Shown in pieces: positions 13,485 through 27,365 of a DNA stretch of 64,000 nucleotides. This stretch comes from Omphiscola glabra (taxonomy: Eukaryota; Mollusca; Gastropoda; Lymnaeidae): positions 13,565,342 through 13,629,341 of the forward strand of contig OZ024810.1 in NCBI GenBank assembly GCA_964017045.1, in the 5' to 3' direction. Made by a program: the position numbers and the translations under genes. How positions within the stretch are numbered: the stretch's first letter is position 1; each line of letters begins with the position of its first letter. The notes below the pieces were generated by a model. That model worked only from the letters and a program-made list of their open reading frames with translations, was not told where the DNA came from and made no database searches.

Positions 13485-14730
13485 AAGGGTTAAGCATTTT
13501 GACGCTTCATTCAAAAAAAAAAATTTGTTGGTGTACTTCAATGGTGACCCTTTTTGAAAAAAAAATCTAGAACAACATTTCCGACCTATTTACAAATACA
13601 ACTGCCAAAAAAATGTAATTGATTTCACTGTTATGGTCAAGTGGCAGCTGGAACTGTGCGGAGATGACAAGCGCAATTACGCGTTCAAGGTGCTTGAGTT
13701 TTAGTGCTCTTACTTTAGCGGCATGCCGTATGAGAATTATCGTACACCAGATAAAACCTAAGTTCTTAAGCACAACCTTTCAGCTTTCTGATGATAATCT
13801 GAAGTTATTATATTACAAAATGTGTCTTATTCTTCAAAGTGCGATTAAAAATTAATACAAATTTAGTTTAATGAATTTCTTAAGAAAAAATCGCATCTAC
13901 TATTGCTGAAAACAACTTGATGAGACGTGTTTTATTTCAGCCATTTGTTGACTTAAGCTCCAATCCCCAGCAGTGCTACACAATACACATACACAGATTT
14001 GCAATATGAGCGAGAACTGATTACCACTCAACTTGCGGCTAGTTTAAATATATATTCAGCACAAAATGAAATGGAAACTTACGAGACTTTGTTACACTTG
14101 TACATTGTGTTACCAGTAGTCAGTTTTTTAATATCGTGTAAAAAAAAAAAAAAGACGACACGTTTTAAACGGGCAAGTGCATGAATGCAATTGAAACTAT
14201 ACAACGCTATCAACATTATAATAGTTTCAAATTGCATAGTTTTATTATTGTATATTATGTTTTGTAAGAACTTTCATTAATTTCTTTGTTCTGTATCCAA
14301 CAATCGATGCTTTATTGTGTTGTTCACTGCTTAATAGGATAGAATTGTATTTTCTCCATCAAGATATAAAATTGCACGCTCTCATCAAGTCATTCTCCCC
14401 TCTCGTGACGACCTTTAGTGTTTAAAGGCTGGGGTCCCTCCTTCACAACGGTAATTGTGATGCTCAAGACAGCATCCCTTCCCACTAGCTAACCCCTGGT
14501 TCACAACGCCGCCATGTATATTTTGGGTCGGCTGTTGTAGATTTTCCACCAGGCTGGTCATGAGGGAACGGCCCAGTCAGTAGTGAATCGAAGAAATACT
14601 GTGTTCCAACACTGATACACTCTGTTATCTCCTTCATGTCCTTACATCCAGCTTTCAAAGGGTTAATAACTTTGTCGCCTAGATGTTCAATACCTTTATT
14701 CTACAACACGTTCTCTGAATCTTACTATGA
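13485..14730. other. Intergenic stretch, no gene recognised
   Basis: AT-rich sequence between the 26-bp satellite and the next array. A 68-codon minus frame (13567-13773) and a 78-codon plus frame (13619-13855) overlap each other and match nothing I recognise. A poly-A tract lies near 14140. At 14400-14580 there is a slightly GC-richer stretch, possibly a decayed repeat. Confidence 0.5.
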
Positions 14731-14734
14731 TACA

Positions 14735-15025
14735 ACAATACCTGCGGATCTAACTATCACACAACATGATATCCAGATCTAACTAGCAAACATCTAGATC
14801 TCTGAATCTAAATATCATATAGCAAGATCTCCGGATTTAACTATCATACAACAAGATCTGCGGATTTAACTATCATACAACAAGATCTTCGGATCTGACT
14901 ATCATACAACAATATCTCCGGATCTAAGTATCTTCTGACAACAAGATCATCCGAGCTAATGATCATCGTACAACACGATCTCCCGACCTAATTATCATCT
15001 TACATCAAGATCTCCCGTCCTAAGC
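14735..15025. repeat. 29-bp degenerate minisatellite
   Basis: About nine diverged units of roughly 29 bp with the core atcatacaacaagatctccg followed by gatctaac. Related single units recur near 33005-33075 as part of a larger duplicated segment. Confidence 0.75.
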
Positions 15026-16009
15026 ATCACCCAAATGCAACAATCATTATTCTCAGTGCCTCAGTAAAACAGTATAACCTCAAATGAATCTCTATCCATC
15101 ACTTCATTTCAGAGTACCCGCATATAACATTCAATATATCAAATTATCAACATCACAAAGAAAAAAAACAAGACGTTTGTGTTTGGTTTGCTTGTTTAAT
15201 TTTCATTTCAGAGTATTACGGTAATACTGCTTTACTTTGGTTGTTTTATTTATTTTTAAATATATTTTTAGAGCATTTTTGTTAAATGATGGCAAAATAA
15301 AATCTAAATTAACATGCTATAAAAATATAATCAGATGACATAACCTGCTTGATGATATGACTAAACACGACATTATTGTAATGAGATGATGAAATGGCCT
15401 GCGATGACACTGAAATAAGATGGCTTGAAGTCCTAATGGTAAAACAATTTCATTAAAAAATTTAGCTCATCTACACATTTTTATTAAATTTTTTTTCATT
15501 GATGCACTTAGAACATAAACTTGTATTACATTCAAACTTGAGTGACTAAATATAAATAAATAGGTCCAATTCTACAACCAATTCATGTTAGCAGACATGT
15601 TAAAGGTACTGCATATCAATTGATATACATCACACGGCTGTGCTATATCAACTTCGTAAGACACAAAATAAATCAAAAACCCTGCTATAGCCACTTAAAT
15701 TCCTCCTAATTAATGACGGAACTTTGCTACAACCCACTTTATTTTGACTGCAGTACAATCACAAACCTTAAATGCAATTAGCTATAAACACGTCATATTA
15801 CATGCTATACATAACAAACGCTGTATGAACTGTACCTATTAATACTACCTGCCATGTATGACAATATTGATCTAACTCGCTACAGAAACTTTGTATTTAT
15901 TGCATTTAACCAAACTGACGAAATGCTACTTAATTGTTTACATCAAAAAGTGAGGTAAGCCCGCTTTATATATTTATCGTGAAGTGGACTCAATAAAAAT
16001 TACTAAATA
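15025..16009. repeat. 3' flank segment of copy B, duplicated at 33.1-34.1 kb and 37.7-41.4 kb
   Basis: Sequence just 3' of exon 13 of copy B. It shares ordered landmarks with 33.1-34.1 kb: ttgatgcacttagaa, aacttgtattgcgttcaaac-like text, 'gatgacataacctg' motifs and 'actttgctacaacccactt' units. Similar landmarks occur at 37.7-38.5 and 40.9-41.4 kb, 3' of copy C. At 15550-15880 it holds degenerate units of the same ~53-bp family that is expanded at 38.3-39.1 kb. Confidence 0.6.
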
Positions 16010-16414
16010 TTAAAAGCCTAACTTTCGCAACAGCCAGTCAATACAACGTTGTTTGAAAAAAATCAATAAATGGATTAATTTTAGCAATAGCCAGTCAAAA
16101 TAACCTGGGTTGAAAAAGGTGTAGTTCTTCTCAAATCCCGGAAGCTCCTCTAATATTAGGATGACCTGGCCTTGAATGAATCTCTTCAATGATGAAACGC
16201 TCCCTTCAACCTCACGAGACTCATATGTTGCAATCTAATAAGAGATTAGGGTTTAGAAAAGGATTAGCAACTTTGTCTGAATGACGTTTAGTTTTTAAAT
16301 AAACAGTAAGGCGTCACCGTTCCAAGCACTGATTAAACCCAAGTTCTGTTGTTCGTTATGCCGGCGGATTACTGTTATCATCGTAGGCAAAGTTGCATTG
16401 AAATACCAACACCG

Positions 16415-16675
16415 TAAAACAATTTTAACCTGTCCCACAATCCACTTAGTTACACATAACTATTGGACATGTAGAGACTAGACAATTTTAACCTGTCCCA
16501 CAATCTACTTAGCTACACACAACTATTGTACATGTAGAGACTAGACAATTTTAACCTGCCCCACAATCTACTTAGCTACACACAACTATTGTACATGTAG
16601 AGACTAGACAATTTTAACCTGTCCCACAATCCAGTTATTTACACATACCTATTGTACGTGTAGAGACTAGACTTA
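16415..16675. repeat. 63-bp tandem repeat, four units
   Basis: Four head-to-tail units of about 63 bp starting gacaattttaacctgtccca and ending gtagagacta, in copy B intron 12. Units differ at few positions, so the expansion is fairly recent. Confidence 0.9.
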
Positions 16676-16849
16676 GATAAGCTATATCCTAAATTAATTA
16701 AAATAACATATTGTTCCTTACACAGGACGCCTCTGATTATAAGATGCACGTTAAATTTTTAAAAAAATGTATAATCAATAACATCCCGAGTGTAGGCCAC
16801 ACCCCCTAATTAAATTATTGGCAATTAAACCACCCATAAAATTAAAGTT

Positions 16850-17190
16850 TAAACATGAATCCTTGTTATAATATATAATATCGAGCAATGGGAGGTGGGG
16901 GCTGAAAACTTAAAAAAAATACATACATAAAAGAAACGCATTTTGTAAGAATCCCAATTAGTGCTCGATGACCCCCCGGCCTCCCCCACCCTCCCCCTCC
17001 CCCCCCCCCCGAGTTGAGTAACCTCGCATTCTTTTTCACGCCCCTGATCTATACTTATATTTTAATGATACACCCGTTTTGCTACAGTAGATTTATTTCA
17101 CAAACTATTTCAGAAAAAAACACAACATCAAATTGTATAACGCTTAAAAGGAACGAATAAGAATCTCATTTAGCGAGGTAATCATCGTTA
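16850..17190 (+). repeat. Dispersed repeat family U, partial copy
   Basis: Shares ordered blocks with 30.4-30.9, 34.45-35.33 (inverted) and 57.47-58.44 kb: aatatcgagcaatgggagg, a C-rich run, ttttcacgcccctgatct, a cacaaactatttcag block and aagaatctcatttagcg. The 3' half seen at 57.8-58.4 kb is missing here. Confidence 0.6.
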
Positions 17191-18870
17191 TAAGTCAAAT
17201 ACAGTATCCAGTTGTGTATGTCCACTTCAGCCCCATGATATGGTAAAGGATTTAAACAACCTACGATGCTTTTCTTTATTTACATATAGGATGTCAAAAA
17301 AAACGGACACTTTTTTGACATTAATATAAGTCCTGATCACATGGTAGGGGGCTAAAACCCAAAAGAGGATTTCCAGAAATATATTGTAATATAACATAAT
17401 TAAAATTGAGTTTAATAAAACAGTATTTCTTTCAGTCGTCTCTACGATGAATAGTAAGGGCTGTTCAAGTCAAATTGCCTCCTGGGGGGAAAAATGTTCA
17501 CAGCTGTCATAAAGGCCTCTTTAAAAAATCCAAATAAATTGCATTTTAAATGATTTTTAAAAAGCGTAGAATATGACATATTTAAAAAAAAAATTAAACA
17601 GTCAAACAACTGAAAGATCCCAAGAGTTTAAAACTATTTTTGCAGACAAATCTCTCGAAAAGTTTCTACACCCCTCCCCCTTTTTGAGGATATGTCTGAA
17701 GAGGGATATTTGACCGGAGGTAGTGCCATCGCCTCTTGTGCTACCTTGAGGTACATTACCGCCTTTCATATCTGTGCTTTACATAAATTATTGACTAATA
17801 GACTAACAGTAAAATTTGCAGTCTGCCAGTAAAAGCAGAAACTGTAAAATGATTATGCATAGTAGTTGCCGTGTATTGAAAGCCTCATACTCATAATGTC
17901 CTATAAACAATCGGCAACCATTTTGTCCCAGCTACCCAGCAAGTCGTTTGCCCAAGCCACCAGTTAAAACCTACTTGAGGACTTCCGACCAAGCCAAGGT
18001 TGGGGGGTTGGGGGCAGGGACTTCATTTGGGTAGGGCAGTGTGTGGCATTTGTGCCCCCCACACACGTTTCTCAATTTGCAGGTTTAATTTAAAATGATA
18101 TGTACTGTGGCCCATCCAGTAATAAACAACTTAACAGGCCGGCCAAGTTCTGGTTTCCATCCCCCATGAAAAAACCTGAAATGACGCCCCTGGTTGGAGG
18201 GTGGTGTTAAGTACAAGGAAATCAAATTATCCACCCTTATCTTAGAGAGTTATTTCCGCCTCAAGCCGCTGGTATATTTCAAGACCGTCAAATGCTCGTC
18301 CTCTTTGTTTAATGTGATGAAACGTTTACTTTTCACCAGGGCCATATTGGATTTTGGAACTTTGTTGACACACTCATAAAAAAAAATCTATATTATGACT
18401 ATTTTTATAAAGAAATTGAGTTCATCTGATAAATATATGACATAGGTAATGGAAAGATATATAAACATTTTTTTTTCTAATTTATTGCACCAGAGTGCGC
18501 TGCGTGGGGGGGAGGGGGGGAGAACATTTTTGTATTGTTTTAAACCCTTGGTTGATAAACGACGAAATTTCTTCTTTAATGATGAGCTATCCTTAATGAT
18601 TGAAGAGCTCTACTTTTCATCTCAACTAATAGGTTCTTTTTGGACACCCCTGGGGGGAAAATGAATTTAAAAAATAGAAAATCTCTTTAGCTGTGTTGGG
18701 CTAGCTAAGGGCGTACTGTAGGGTCTTCGTAGCAGATGTGCGATCTTTGGAAGCCGCCTTGCTGCCTACTGGTGGGGCCGAATGGGATTAGAGATGTACG
18801 CTGAGAAGGGCTTTATGAACAAAGTTTCGACTGTTTGAATCAGTACGTTATTTCTTTTTAAGGCGGACTA
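17190..18870. other. Copy B intron 12 interior, nothing recognised
   Basis: AT-rich sequence with several short purine or C-rich runs (for example 17990-18060 and 18500-18525). Small open frames at 18194-18379 and 18449-18664 have no recognisable motif and no counterpart in the matching introns of A or C. Confidence 0.5.
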
Positions 18871-18879
18871 AGATTACAA

Positions 18880-19072
18880 TAATGGAATCTGCCTACACCA
18901 GGAGAACTAGTGTGATTATTGACCTCAGCCAAAACCACAACTTTTTATTCAGCAATGATGGGACTAGGACACGAGTTATTATTTATCTATGCCCCTACCA
19001 TTATCAGATAGTATCATTGAGTTTTGTAACTAGCAGGACTAGAGTGATTATGGAGCTATGCCATCTACACAG
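18880..19072. repeat. Degenerate 36-bp-type units next to copy B exon 12
   Basis: Diverged units containing tctgcctacaccaggagaac and actagtgtgattatt, immediately downstream of exon 12. The same sequence is a clean four-unit array next to exon 12 of copy C (44385-44520). Confidence 0.5.
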
Positions 19073-19464
19073 CTAGATATTATTACTCAGCCGTGCTACC
19101 ACCTTTAGGGCTAGTGGTTCACCTACTTTGAGAGATCCCTGAGCCACTGTGGCAAGCATTTCTAGTTCATCTTCTTTCAATGAATCGCAATGCTCGAATA
19201 TCATTTTTCTCAGCTCCGTGCAATAGACCATAGATCTGTGTGGCAAGCACGGAAGCTCTGACAGCTGAGGATGTAAGGTTGTGAAACTCACATTAATCCA
19301 AATTGAAACATCAAACATTTGAAAAAGTTTCCCTCTATTAAAATATAGATTATTACATAATAAATGTGTATTTTAGGTGTTATTTTCACCAAATTATAAT
19401 TCTAAGGGTCTATTTTTAACATGAAAAACTAAATTATATAATATTTAATACATTGGGTTAAATA

Positions 19465-20160
19465 TATGTCAGTAGTCGAGAGCTTCACATAACTTGGCTC
19501 TGATATCTGTAGCTCACTTCCGGTGACAAAGAGATGAACACCAGGAAAGCAAAAGCACCAGCATTAGGGCTAAATTGAATAAACGGGTGAGGAATAATGC
19601 TAAACTCACCAAAAAAATAAGACCTAACAGGCATATGTGCTCTGTGCGTGCCTATATGGCAGTTTAGTGCTTACCACATATCCCAGTCATGAGCGGAAAC
19701 TCAACAGCTTCGTCTTAAGATATCTTCCCCGACATTTGTGAATTCGATAGAATGAAGGTAACGCAGAGCTTTTAAAACTTGCAAAAATATGTAGCATGAT
19801 CTCTTTTCTTAGCAAGAGACGGCTTCGCCGGATAGGCAATGAAAGAAGAATGGAGGAAGGTCGTGTTCAAAAGGATCTGCTGTATAGAGACTTATTGGGC
19901 GGTTTCAGCTGCGATTTGAAAGGAAAATTAGGAAAGCCATCATAGAAACCAACGAAAGTCAGATCCTCTCTGAGCGGTGTTTCAGGTGGCCAACAACAGT
20001 GTATGGGGGAGTTAAACAGACTATGTGCAAAACATAGCACTTGAACAAACCAAGCACAACTGAATGTCACATTTAACCAAGTATCTAGGTTCTCCTGCGG
20101 GAAATGCAGTCAAGACTGTTGCTATAGGATCAGCCTCGTAAGCCATTTGATGAAGTGTCA
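19465..20160 (+). mobile_element. 3' part of a decayed RTE-like reverse transcriptase
   Basis: Plus-strand frames, broken by stops and shifts, match the C-terminal section of RTE-type endonuclease/reverse transcriptases. Seen are a V-E-S-F-T-x-L-G-S-D-I start, a L-N-K-R-V-R-N-N-A-K-L-T segment, R-R-L-R-R-I-G near 19815, and a run of the form M-E-E-G-R-V-Q-K-D-L-L-Y near 19850. It lies in intron 11 of copy B, with no counterpart noticed in A or C. Confidence 0.65.
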
Positions 20161-21744
20161 TAACCAATTTAATTGTGATGGCAAAGACGGAAGGATGCCA
20201 TATATTATTTCTAAACATTAGCATAAAGTTTTATATCTATGAAGTCTGCAAACAGCGTCTTAAAATAAATCATAAAAAACTATTTTCCAACACGGGAAGT
20301 AGTTCTGTTTTTTTTTGTAGTATTTATAATTTTACATTTTTTTTTTTAAATTTCAAATTCATTGATTCATAGATTTAACGCGCTATTGTACTTGTTTTTT
20401 ACCTCTATGTTAAAATCACCCAGGTTCACCTTATGAGAAAGAATTTTCTTATTCACTGCATTCCTCAAGAATTTTTTCAGCTCATCTGGCACTGTAATTT
20501 TAAAGAATTATCTTTTCAGAGACATCATGAAATTATATTAATTAGGATATGTAAGATGCAATTACATATTAATGATGTTTTCCTACAATCACATACAAAA
20601 TAAATATGTGGCAAATGTGGCAAAGTTCAGGTTAACAAACTGTACAAGAGTCAATAAAATCAAATTGTAAATTGAAGTCCTCAGAAAAAAGCACATTTAA
20701 ATGAAGTGTGTGACAGCTACTTCCCCATCAAAGCACATACAAAAAATTATCGTATGTGCACCTACATTTCTCCTTTTACCACATATCAAATAAATAGACC
20801 CTTCTTTTTACCGTGTATGTAATTTAAAAAATACATATCTACCTCCCTACTTCCTGCACTTTTCAGTTGCATGCAAGGAAATACACTACTTACAATACAG
20901 CTATGGTACCATAGAAGTTAATTTCTGACAGTGAGTAGAGTAATTTTTACTTACATCAAAATGTTACAGCTAAGCCCTACTCACCTGTTATTATTTGAAG
21001 GAAAGGTGCCCAAGTGACATGGATGCAAAATAAATGAACTTTGGTGAGGCGTTTACAATGGGTAAGTAATGCTTCTATTGAATTATCTGTTAGTCCTGTA
21101 AATAACATGAAAGGAGTGGTTAAAATACATTGTTGTATAATAATGATAACATTTATTGGTTGAGCCTTTTAAAGTGTATTTTTTCCTCATAAAGAATATG
21201 ACAAATACACTTTTTGGTGCATTTTTATTTTATTGACTTAAACTAATGTTATTTTTGCCTTTTATTCTAGTGATGGAGTGTTGGTTTTTTAGGGTCCACA
21301 TATTTGTTTAAAACGTGAACATAATAATAACTTTATGAAAGCAGACAAAAAACTTGAGTATCAGATATATTTAAGAATAAATCCCAGCACGTTCGACATG
21401 GGTTTAAAAATCAATAGTTTATTTCAAGTGTGAACACAATTGTTCAAAAACTGCATCTATGAAGGACATAATTGGTAATTATTTTTTATGCACTTTTAAG
21501 TTTTTGATTATTTAGTAGTAATCTCGGAATAATTATCAGTAATAAAGTAAAACTAGCAACAATTTTTAAATTTAAATATTAATTTTTAAAAAAGTCCTTA
21601 CTTGTGCTTGGCCCCATATAAATTTTTTCAAGAAGGCGTACATTTTTAAATAAAAGAATGAAAGGCTCATCCGAAAAATCTGAGGACAAAGAAAACAGAA
21701 AAAAACAAAGACCAATATTTTACAATTGTGTCAACAACATAAAT

Positions 21745-22865
21745 AACAATTGGAATTGACTAGGCCCAGTTGGAGTGGACTAGGAACAGTTGGAGTGTAC
21801 TAGGCCCAGTTGGAGTGAACTAGGAACAGTTGGAATTGACTAGGCCCAGTTGGAGTGGACTAGGCCCAGTTGGAGTGGACTAGGAACAGTTGGAGTGTAT
21901 TAGGAACAGTTGGAGTGAATTAGGAACAGTTGGAGTGGATTAGGAACAGTTGGAGTGGACTAGGAACAGTTGGAGTGGATTAGGAACAGTTGGAGTGGAC
22001 TGCGAACTGTTGGAATGGATTAGGCCCAGTTGAAGTGGACTTGGAACAGTTGGTGTGGATTAGGAACAGTTGCTGTGGACTAGGCCCATTTGGTGTGGAC
22101 TAGGCCATTTTGTGTGGCCTAGGCCCATTTGGTGTGGACTAGGCCCAATTGGTGTGGACTAGGCCCATTTGGTGTGGACTAGGCCCATTGGATTGGACTA
22201 GGCCCATTTGGTGTGGACTAGGCCCATTTGGTGTGGACTAGGCCCATTTGGTGTCGACTAGGCCTATTTGGTGTGGACTAGGCTCATTTGGTGTGGACTA
22301 GGCCCATTAGATTGGACTAGGTCGCGTTGGAGTGGACTAGGCCCAGCTGGAGTGGATTAGGCCCATTTGGAGTGCATTAGGGCCAGTTGGAGTGGATTAG
22401 GCCCAGCTAGAGTCGATTAAGCCTAGTTGGGGTGGATTAGGCCCAGTTGGAGTGGAATAAGCCCAGTTTGAGTGGACTGGGCCCAGTTGGAGTGTACTAG
22501 GTCCAGTTGGAGTGGACTAAGGCCAGTTGGAATAGATTAGGGCCAGTTGGATTGGATTAAGCCCATCTGGAGTGGATTAGGCCCAGATGGGATGGATTAG
22601 GGCCAGTTGGAGTGGAGTAGGCCCAGCTAGAGTCGATTAAGCCTAGTTGGGGTGGATTAGGCCCAGTTGGAGTGGACTAGGTCCAGTTGGAGTGGACTAG
22701 GGCCAGTTGGGGTGGATTAGGGCCAGTTGGAGTGGATTAGGCTCAACTGGAGTGGATTAGGCCCAGTTGGAGTGGACTAAGCCCAGTAGGAGTGGACTGG
22801 CCCAGTTGGAGTTGAATAGGCCAAGTTGGAGTGGACTAGGCCCAGTTGGAGTTGGCGTGGTCTAG
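21745..22865. repeat. 20-bp minisatellite in copy B intron 8
   Basis: About 55 units of 19-20 bp (gttggagtggactaggccca and variants such as gttggagtggattaggaaca). Sub-blocks of variant units are themselves repeated: the run at 22380-22440 recurs near 22600-22680, a sign of higher-order expansion. It fills most of the intron between exons 8 and 9, the same position as the related array in copy C. Confidence 0.93.
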
Positions 22866-25014
22866 GTCTGTAATTATCAGTAATGTCAAGTTTAGCTCGT
22901 CAAATGTTAAGAGTAGAGAGCGAATAGGAAGAGTAACATCTCAATTTACAACACAAAAACTTACCCGTTTCAGAGGCAAAAAGGAGTTCTGTAATGTTAT
23001 GACAATTTTCTGCCAACAAACTTAATGTCGTGGACAAGACACAGCAGCCTGTCATATGGAGCTTTTCCAATGATTTGCATGTTTTAATAACATTATGAAG
23101 ACCCTCAGAGTCGTCCTCCAAATCATTACACCCGGTAATTTCCAATTCTTTCAACTAGGGTAGGAAAATTGACATGGCTCTATCATTTATATTTATTAAT
23201 ATGCAAAATAAAATAAAAAATTGCGACTAATTTGTGTTTTACAATTTCTCTTTTTGAACGTTCATTGTTCCATAATTCAAACTGCCACCTTTCAAGGATG
23301 GCTACAGTACTGAAATGAAACATCCATTTAACTTATTGTTTGCACTTACTCTCCTCTTGCGTTATGTCTTAAAACTATCTGTAAATTCTGCGATACTTAT
23401 CTCCTTATTCATTTATTTTTAATTTTAAACCCTCGGGGCAAAGCCTATATAAGAATTTATGAAAGTCAAAGTTTTGCAAATACATTCTATCACCTTATAC
23501 TAATCTAGACATTAATGTTTGTTGACAGTTTTTCAAAACGTTTAGATGAAAAACAGTTTGTAGACAAAATCAGCACAATAAAAAAAATTACCAGATCTGG
23601 CTTGTTTTTGGCAGCAATGGCGTTGAGAGAAGCACTTGTCACACTTGTGAAACACAATTTAATATGGGACAAATTGATGTTCTGTACTAACTCTACAATG
23701 GCAGAGTCTTCAATTGATCTGGAATCTAAAAATAAATGAGTAAAAAGGTGAAGCTTGAGTGAGTTCTTGCCAGATTGGATATTGTATCAATGATAGCAAA
23801 TTTAAAATGATGTATACATTTAAAGTAAATCTCACCTATAAGTTCAATGTCTGTGAGTTGTTTACATTGTGCAAGTCTTGCTATGCCAGGAGTTGTCATA
23901 TGAAGCCCCCTGACGACTTTAAGAGATTTCGAATTTCTCCAATAAGTTTCAAGACATCGTCTGTTATGCAGTTTTCACTTCGGGAAAGACAATAAAATTT
24001 TATGCTCGAAACATCGCGATTTGCCCGTAAAAATTGTTTGAAACACAGGAGACCTCGCTGTTGAGCTTGAAATATTAAATCCTGTGAGATAAGGTTTCTG
24101 ATATTAGGTTTAAAAGATGTGTCAGTTTGTTCAAGAGTATCAACGTGAGAGTCTTGACGTAATGAATTGAGGAGTTGCTTAGCGGCATCACGTCCAATAC
24201 CGGACAGGTGCAGGAGTGCAATGCAATCTACCTGAAAATAATAAAACAAGATGGGTTTTAAACAAATCAATGGCACCGGTACTTTTGTTATTTTGGACAA
24301 GAAATTCCGTATATTGCAACATTATTACACTTCTGCAATAAAATTAATTTTTGCAAGGAACCATCTAGCACTCAAGTATTTCTTAACCCCACAAAACGTC
24401 AGGCGGAAGTAATGTGCAAAAAATGGAAGATGCCAGCGAACCACCTGAAAAACAGGCGTACTCAATAAAAAAATAAACATACAGGCCATACACCATAGCA
24501 AAGACAATGACAAACAACAATCACATGCAAATACACCCGGGTATTGTTCAGTCCCAGACGTTAGGCAAAAAAAAATTAACACTTAAAAGTTTACGATTAA
24601 TGAAATTCTACTTTACAATATTAACCAAATCTAAACGCGATGAGACCCGTGTAGATACGCTGTTACATAATTATGCCTTATCTGTTCGGCTTTTGTTTTT
24701 AAATCAAAATAAAAAAAATTAAGAAACGTTCTTTTATTTGATTTTTGGAGTTGATTTTAAATTCCAGTAGCTTCACACTTAAAATTGATTGCAAATTACA
24801 TCATGCTGGGCAGAAATACGTGATTTTTAAAACTTAAAAGGAGTTTCAAAAGAGAAGCACAAATGTTTCTTGAGGTCTTTTCCAGAGAACCACAGTTATG
24901 ATGACATTGGGATTTGTTTGTTTGTTTTTTAAATGAAGAATTAGTCTGAATTTCTCAAAGAAACAAAAGATACTAGTTGAGTTATTTCATTTTTATTTTA
25001 CCAAAGCGCTATTT

Positions 25015-25345
25015 TTTAAGCACTATATCACGAAAGAAAGAAAATAAATCGGTTCATTTAAATTTGATGTCAACCATTTCTATGGACCAGAAGTTGAGTT
25101 TGAAGAAGGTAACAAGCAATAGATCTTTCTGAGAAACATTAAAACAAAAGGGGGCACTGCTTTAAAACAGTGTCAATCGCATGTTTAAAACAATGTCAAA
25201 GATTTGGCTTTTGGAAATGTTCATAAAGTACATTCTATTAAATTTTAGCATACCAGCTCCCGGAAAGAGTACAGGAGGACATGGTGTCACTAATTTGTTG
25301 CTTAAAAAAAGTGGGCAGAGCGGTTACTAGGGCTACATATTCATA
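25015..25345 (+). mobile_element. Old open-frame relic in copy B intron 5
   Basis: Homologous to a 96-codon plus-strand frame in the same intron of copy C (53142-53432) but broken by stops here. It shares V-Q-N-N-x-K-x-L-A-F-G-N-V-H and the downstream 'ataacaaaacaaatgttgga' text. It looks like a piece of an old mobile element, family not recognised, already present before B and C separated. Confidence 0.4.
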
Positions 25346-27009
25346 ACAAAACAAATGTTGGATATCTGCAATAGAAAGCTTTTTTTTTAATGGAAGGAAC
25401 AATTGTGCCAACAGAGAAGAACCTAACGTGGAGATCCCTCGAAAAAAGAAGATGACCTATTTCACTGGGTAAGAAAGGCAGACGACAAAAACAATCAGAA
25501 GGCCCTGGATATTTTCAGGGAAAACAAAATCAATGGATGTGAGGTTACCATCACTGAAATTTTAAAAAAAATTAATAAAAGGTAGTAATAATAAAACAAA
25601 ATCGACTTAGATGCTACTAAATCTTGTTTCCAGGCTGCGAATGTATGGAAAGCTATTTAAGAGATATTAACAAAACATTGTATGTGTCACAATTTTAGGT
25701 CGTCGGGTAAAACTGTTATAAAGTATCATGAGTATTAAATAAATAGTTTGAATTTTAATAACAGTGCTGTTAGTTAAAACCAATGGTTTGATTACTAACA
25801 AGAAAATATGGCTATCATTACTTTAGTCTTAAAGAGATCTATGGACTGCAGAGTTGAGCCACACAGTGAGCACAAATGATGTACTCCAGTGCTGGAGAAC
25901 TTTTCGCAGAAACTCAGATCGATTGTTTCCAGCTTGCAATCAAATTTGTCGAAATTGGGAGGAACCTGAAACAAAATTTTAAATATAGTGAGTAATAATT
26001 TTTTTTTAAATGAATGAGGGTAGTGTCCACACTCATTCGACAAAACAAAGATTTTCTTCTTTTAGATGCTTTTTTTAATTGTTATGTTTAAAAAAAATTC
26101 TGTTTACTGTCTAAATGAATGTGGAAATTTTTTTAATGCCCAGAAAGGCTTATTTCTGTTGTTAGTTTTCTCACCTCAATCAAAAGAAAGGCTTTATCTG
26201 AAATGTTGCAGAATGCCAGATTCAGGAACACCAATAAAGGAGCATTCTTCAATAACGCCTGCAAAACAAATATTCAGAATAAATACTTTCTCAAATTGTA
26301 TAGACAATTAAAATATAATATTTAGAAAATGTTTTAATATTTCTTATCGACTAAGAAAACTATTAGAACATTAATTATATAAAAACACGTATTTATCAAT
26401 TTAAAAAAATTATTAAGTCACTAATTTCATGAAAACTATAATGTATCAATTTAAAGAGTTATTGAGCCTTCTTGATATTTGATAAGATTAGTTTTTTACA
26501 CCACCAGATATTTTGCAGCAAATGGAAAATAAAAAGTGTCATTTTTTAATTGAATAAAAATTTTCAATTTAGAAACGTTACATAAACTTTTAAAATGTAG
26601 GCAATCATAATACATGTATTATTACATGGTAAAATATGTCAAGTTAATGAAACAAGCTTTCAATTCTAACATTGAATGAGACAGAAAAAAATGTAATACT
26701 TTTCATGATTTTATAAGAATACCTTTATGTTTAAATCATTAACCTGAGGACAGCCTTTTAGTACAACGGTGGTGAGTTTACAGTTGATCTTAAAATTGTT
26801 GTTAAATAAATCCAATTTATTAAATTTAAAGTGAGGGTTCTTTGTCAAATTCAAGGTTTTGAGATCATTACACCTGAAAAGAAAATATCCATTTCAAAGA
26901 ATGATAATAATTTTAAGGCAAAATATCTGTAAAAAAAAAAATGTTTATCAAAATAAAGTACAGTACAATCATTTATTTAAATATATTTTTTTATTGTTTT
27001 CCGAAATAC

Positions 27010-27365
27010 GATTTCAGTTATTTCGTTTATGAACAAGATTTAGTCGCGTGATGTTTTGGTATGAAAGTTTGTTCATGCATGGCGAGAGTTTGAATGAGAG
27101 AGTCACTGTTGTTAGTGTGAACACTTTTTGGTCCATGGGTTACGTTATGAATTGTATTATTGTGGCTGAATGGTCATTGGATGACAGGGAAATATGAATA
27201 AACAAGTGAGTGGATATAAGGGTTGAGTCAAGTTGAGTTAGTGGGGGATCGTGATGAAGAGATCAGAGAGAATGTGATGAGCACCTGTGTTAGTCGGAGT
27301 TTAGTTTCATACCTGTGTAATGAGGAATTTGAATATGTGTCAGTGACATCTTTGTCCACTCTTTC
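27010..27365. other. Insertion specific to copy B intron 2
   Basis: About 350 bp between landmarks that in copy C (55260-55500) are joined by different sequence. It is less AT-rich than its surroundings and includes aataaa near 27198. A solo LTR or small element is possible, but no terminal repeats or target duplication were identified. Confidence 0.35.

Noticed and set aside
13567..13855. Frames on both strands with coding-like composition
   Set aside because: They overlap, match nothing I recognise and have no counterpart in other flanks; left as unexplained intergenic sequence.
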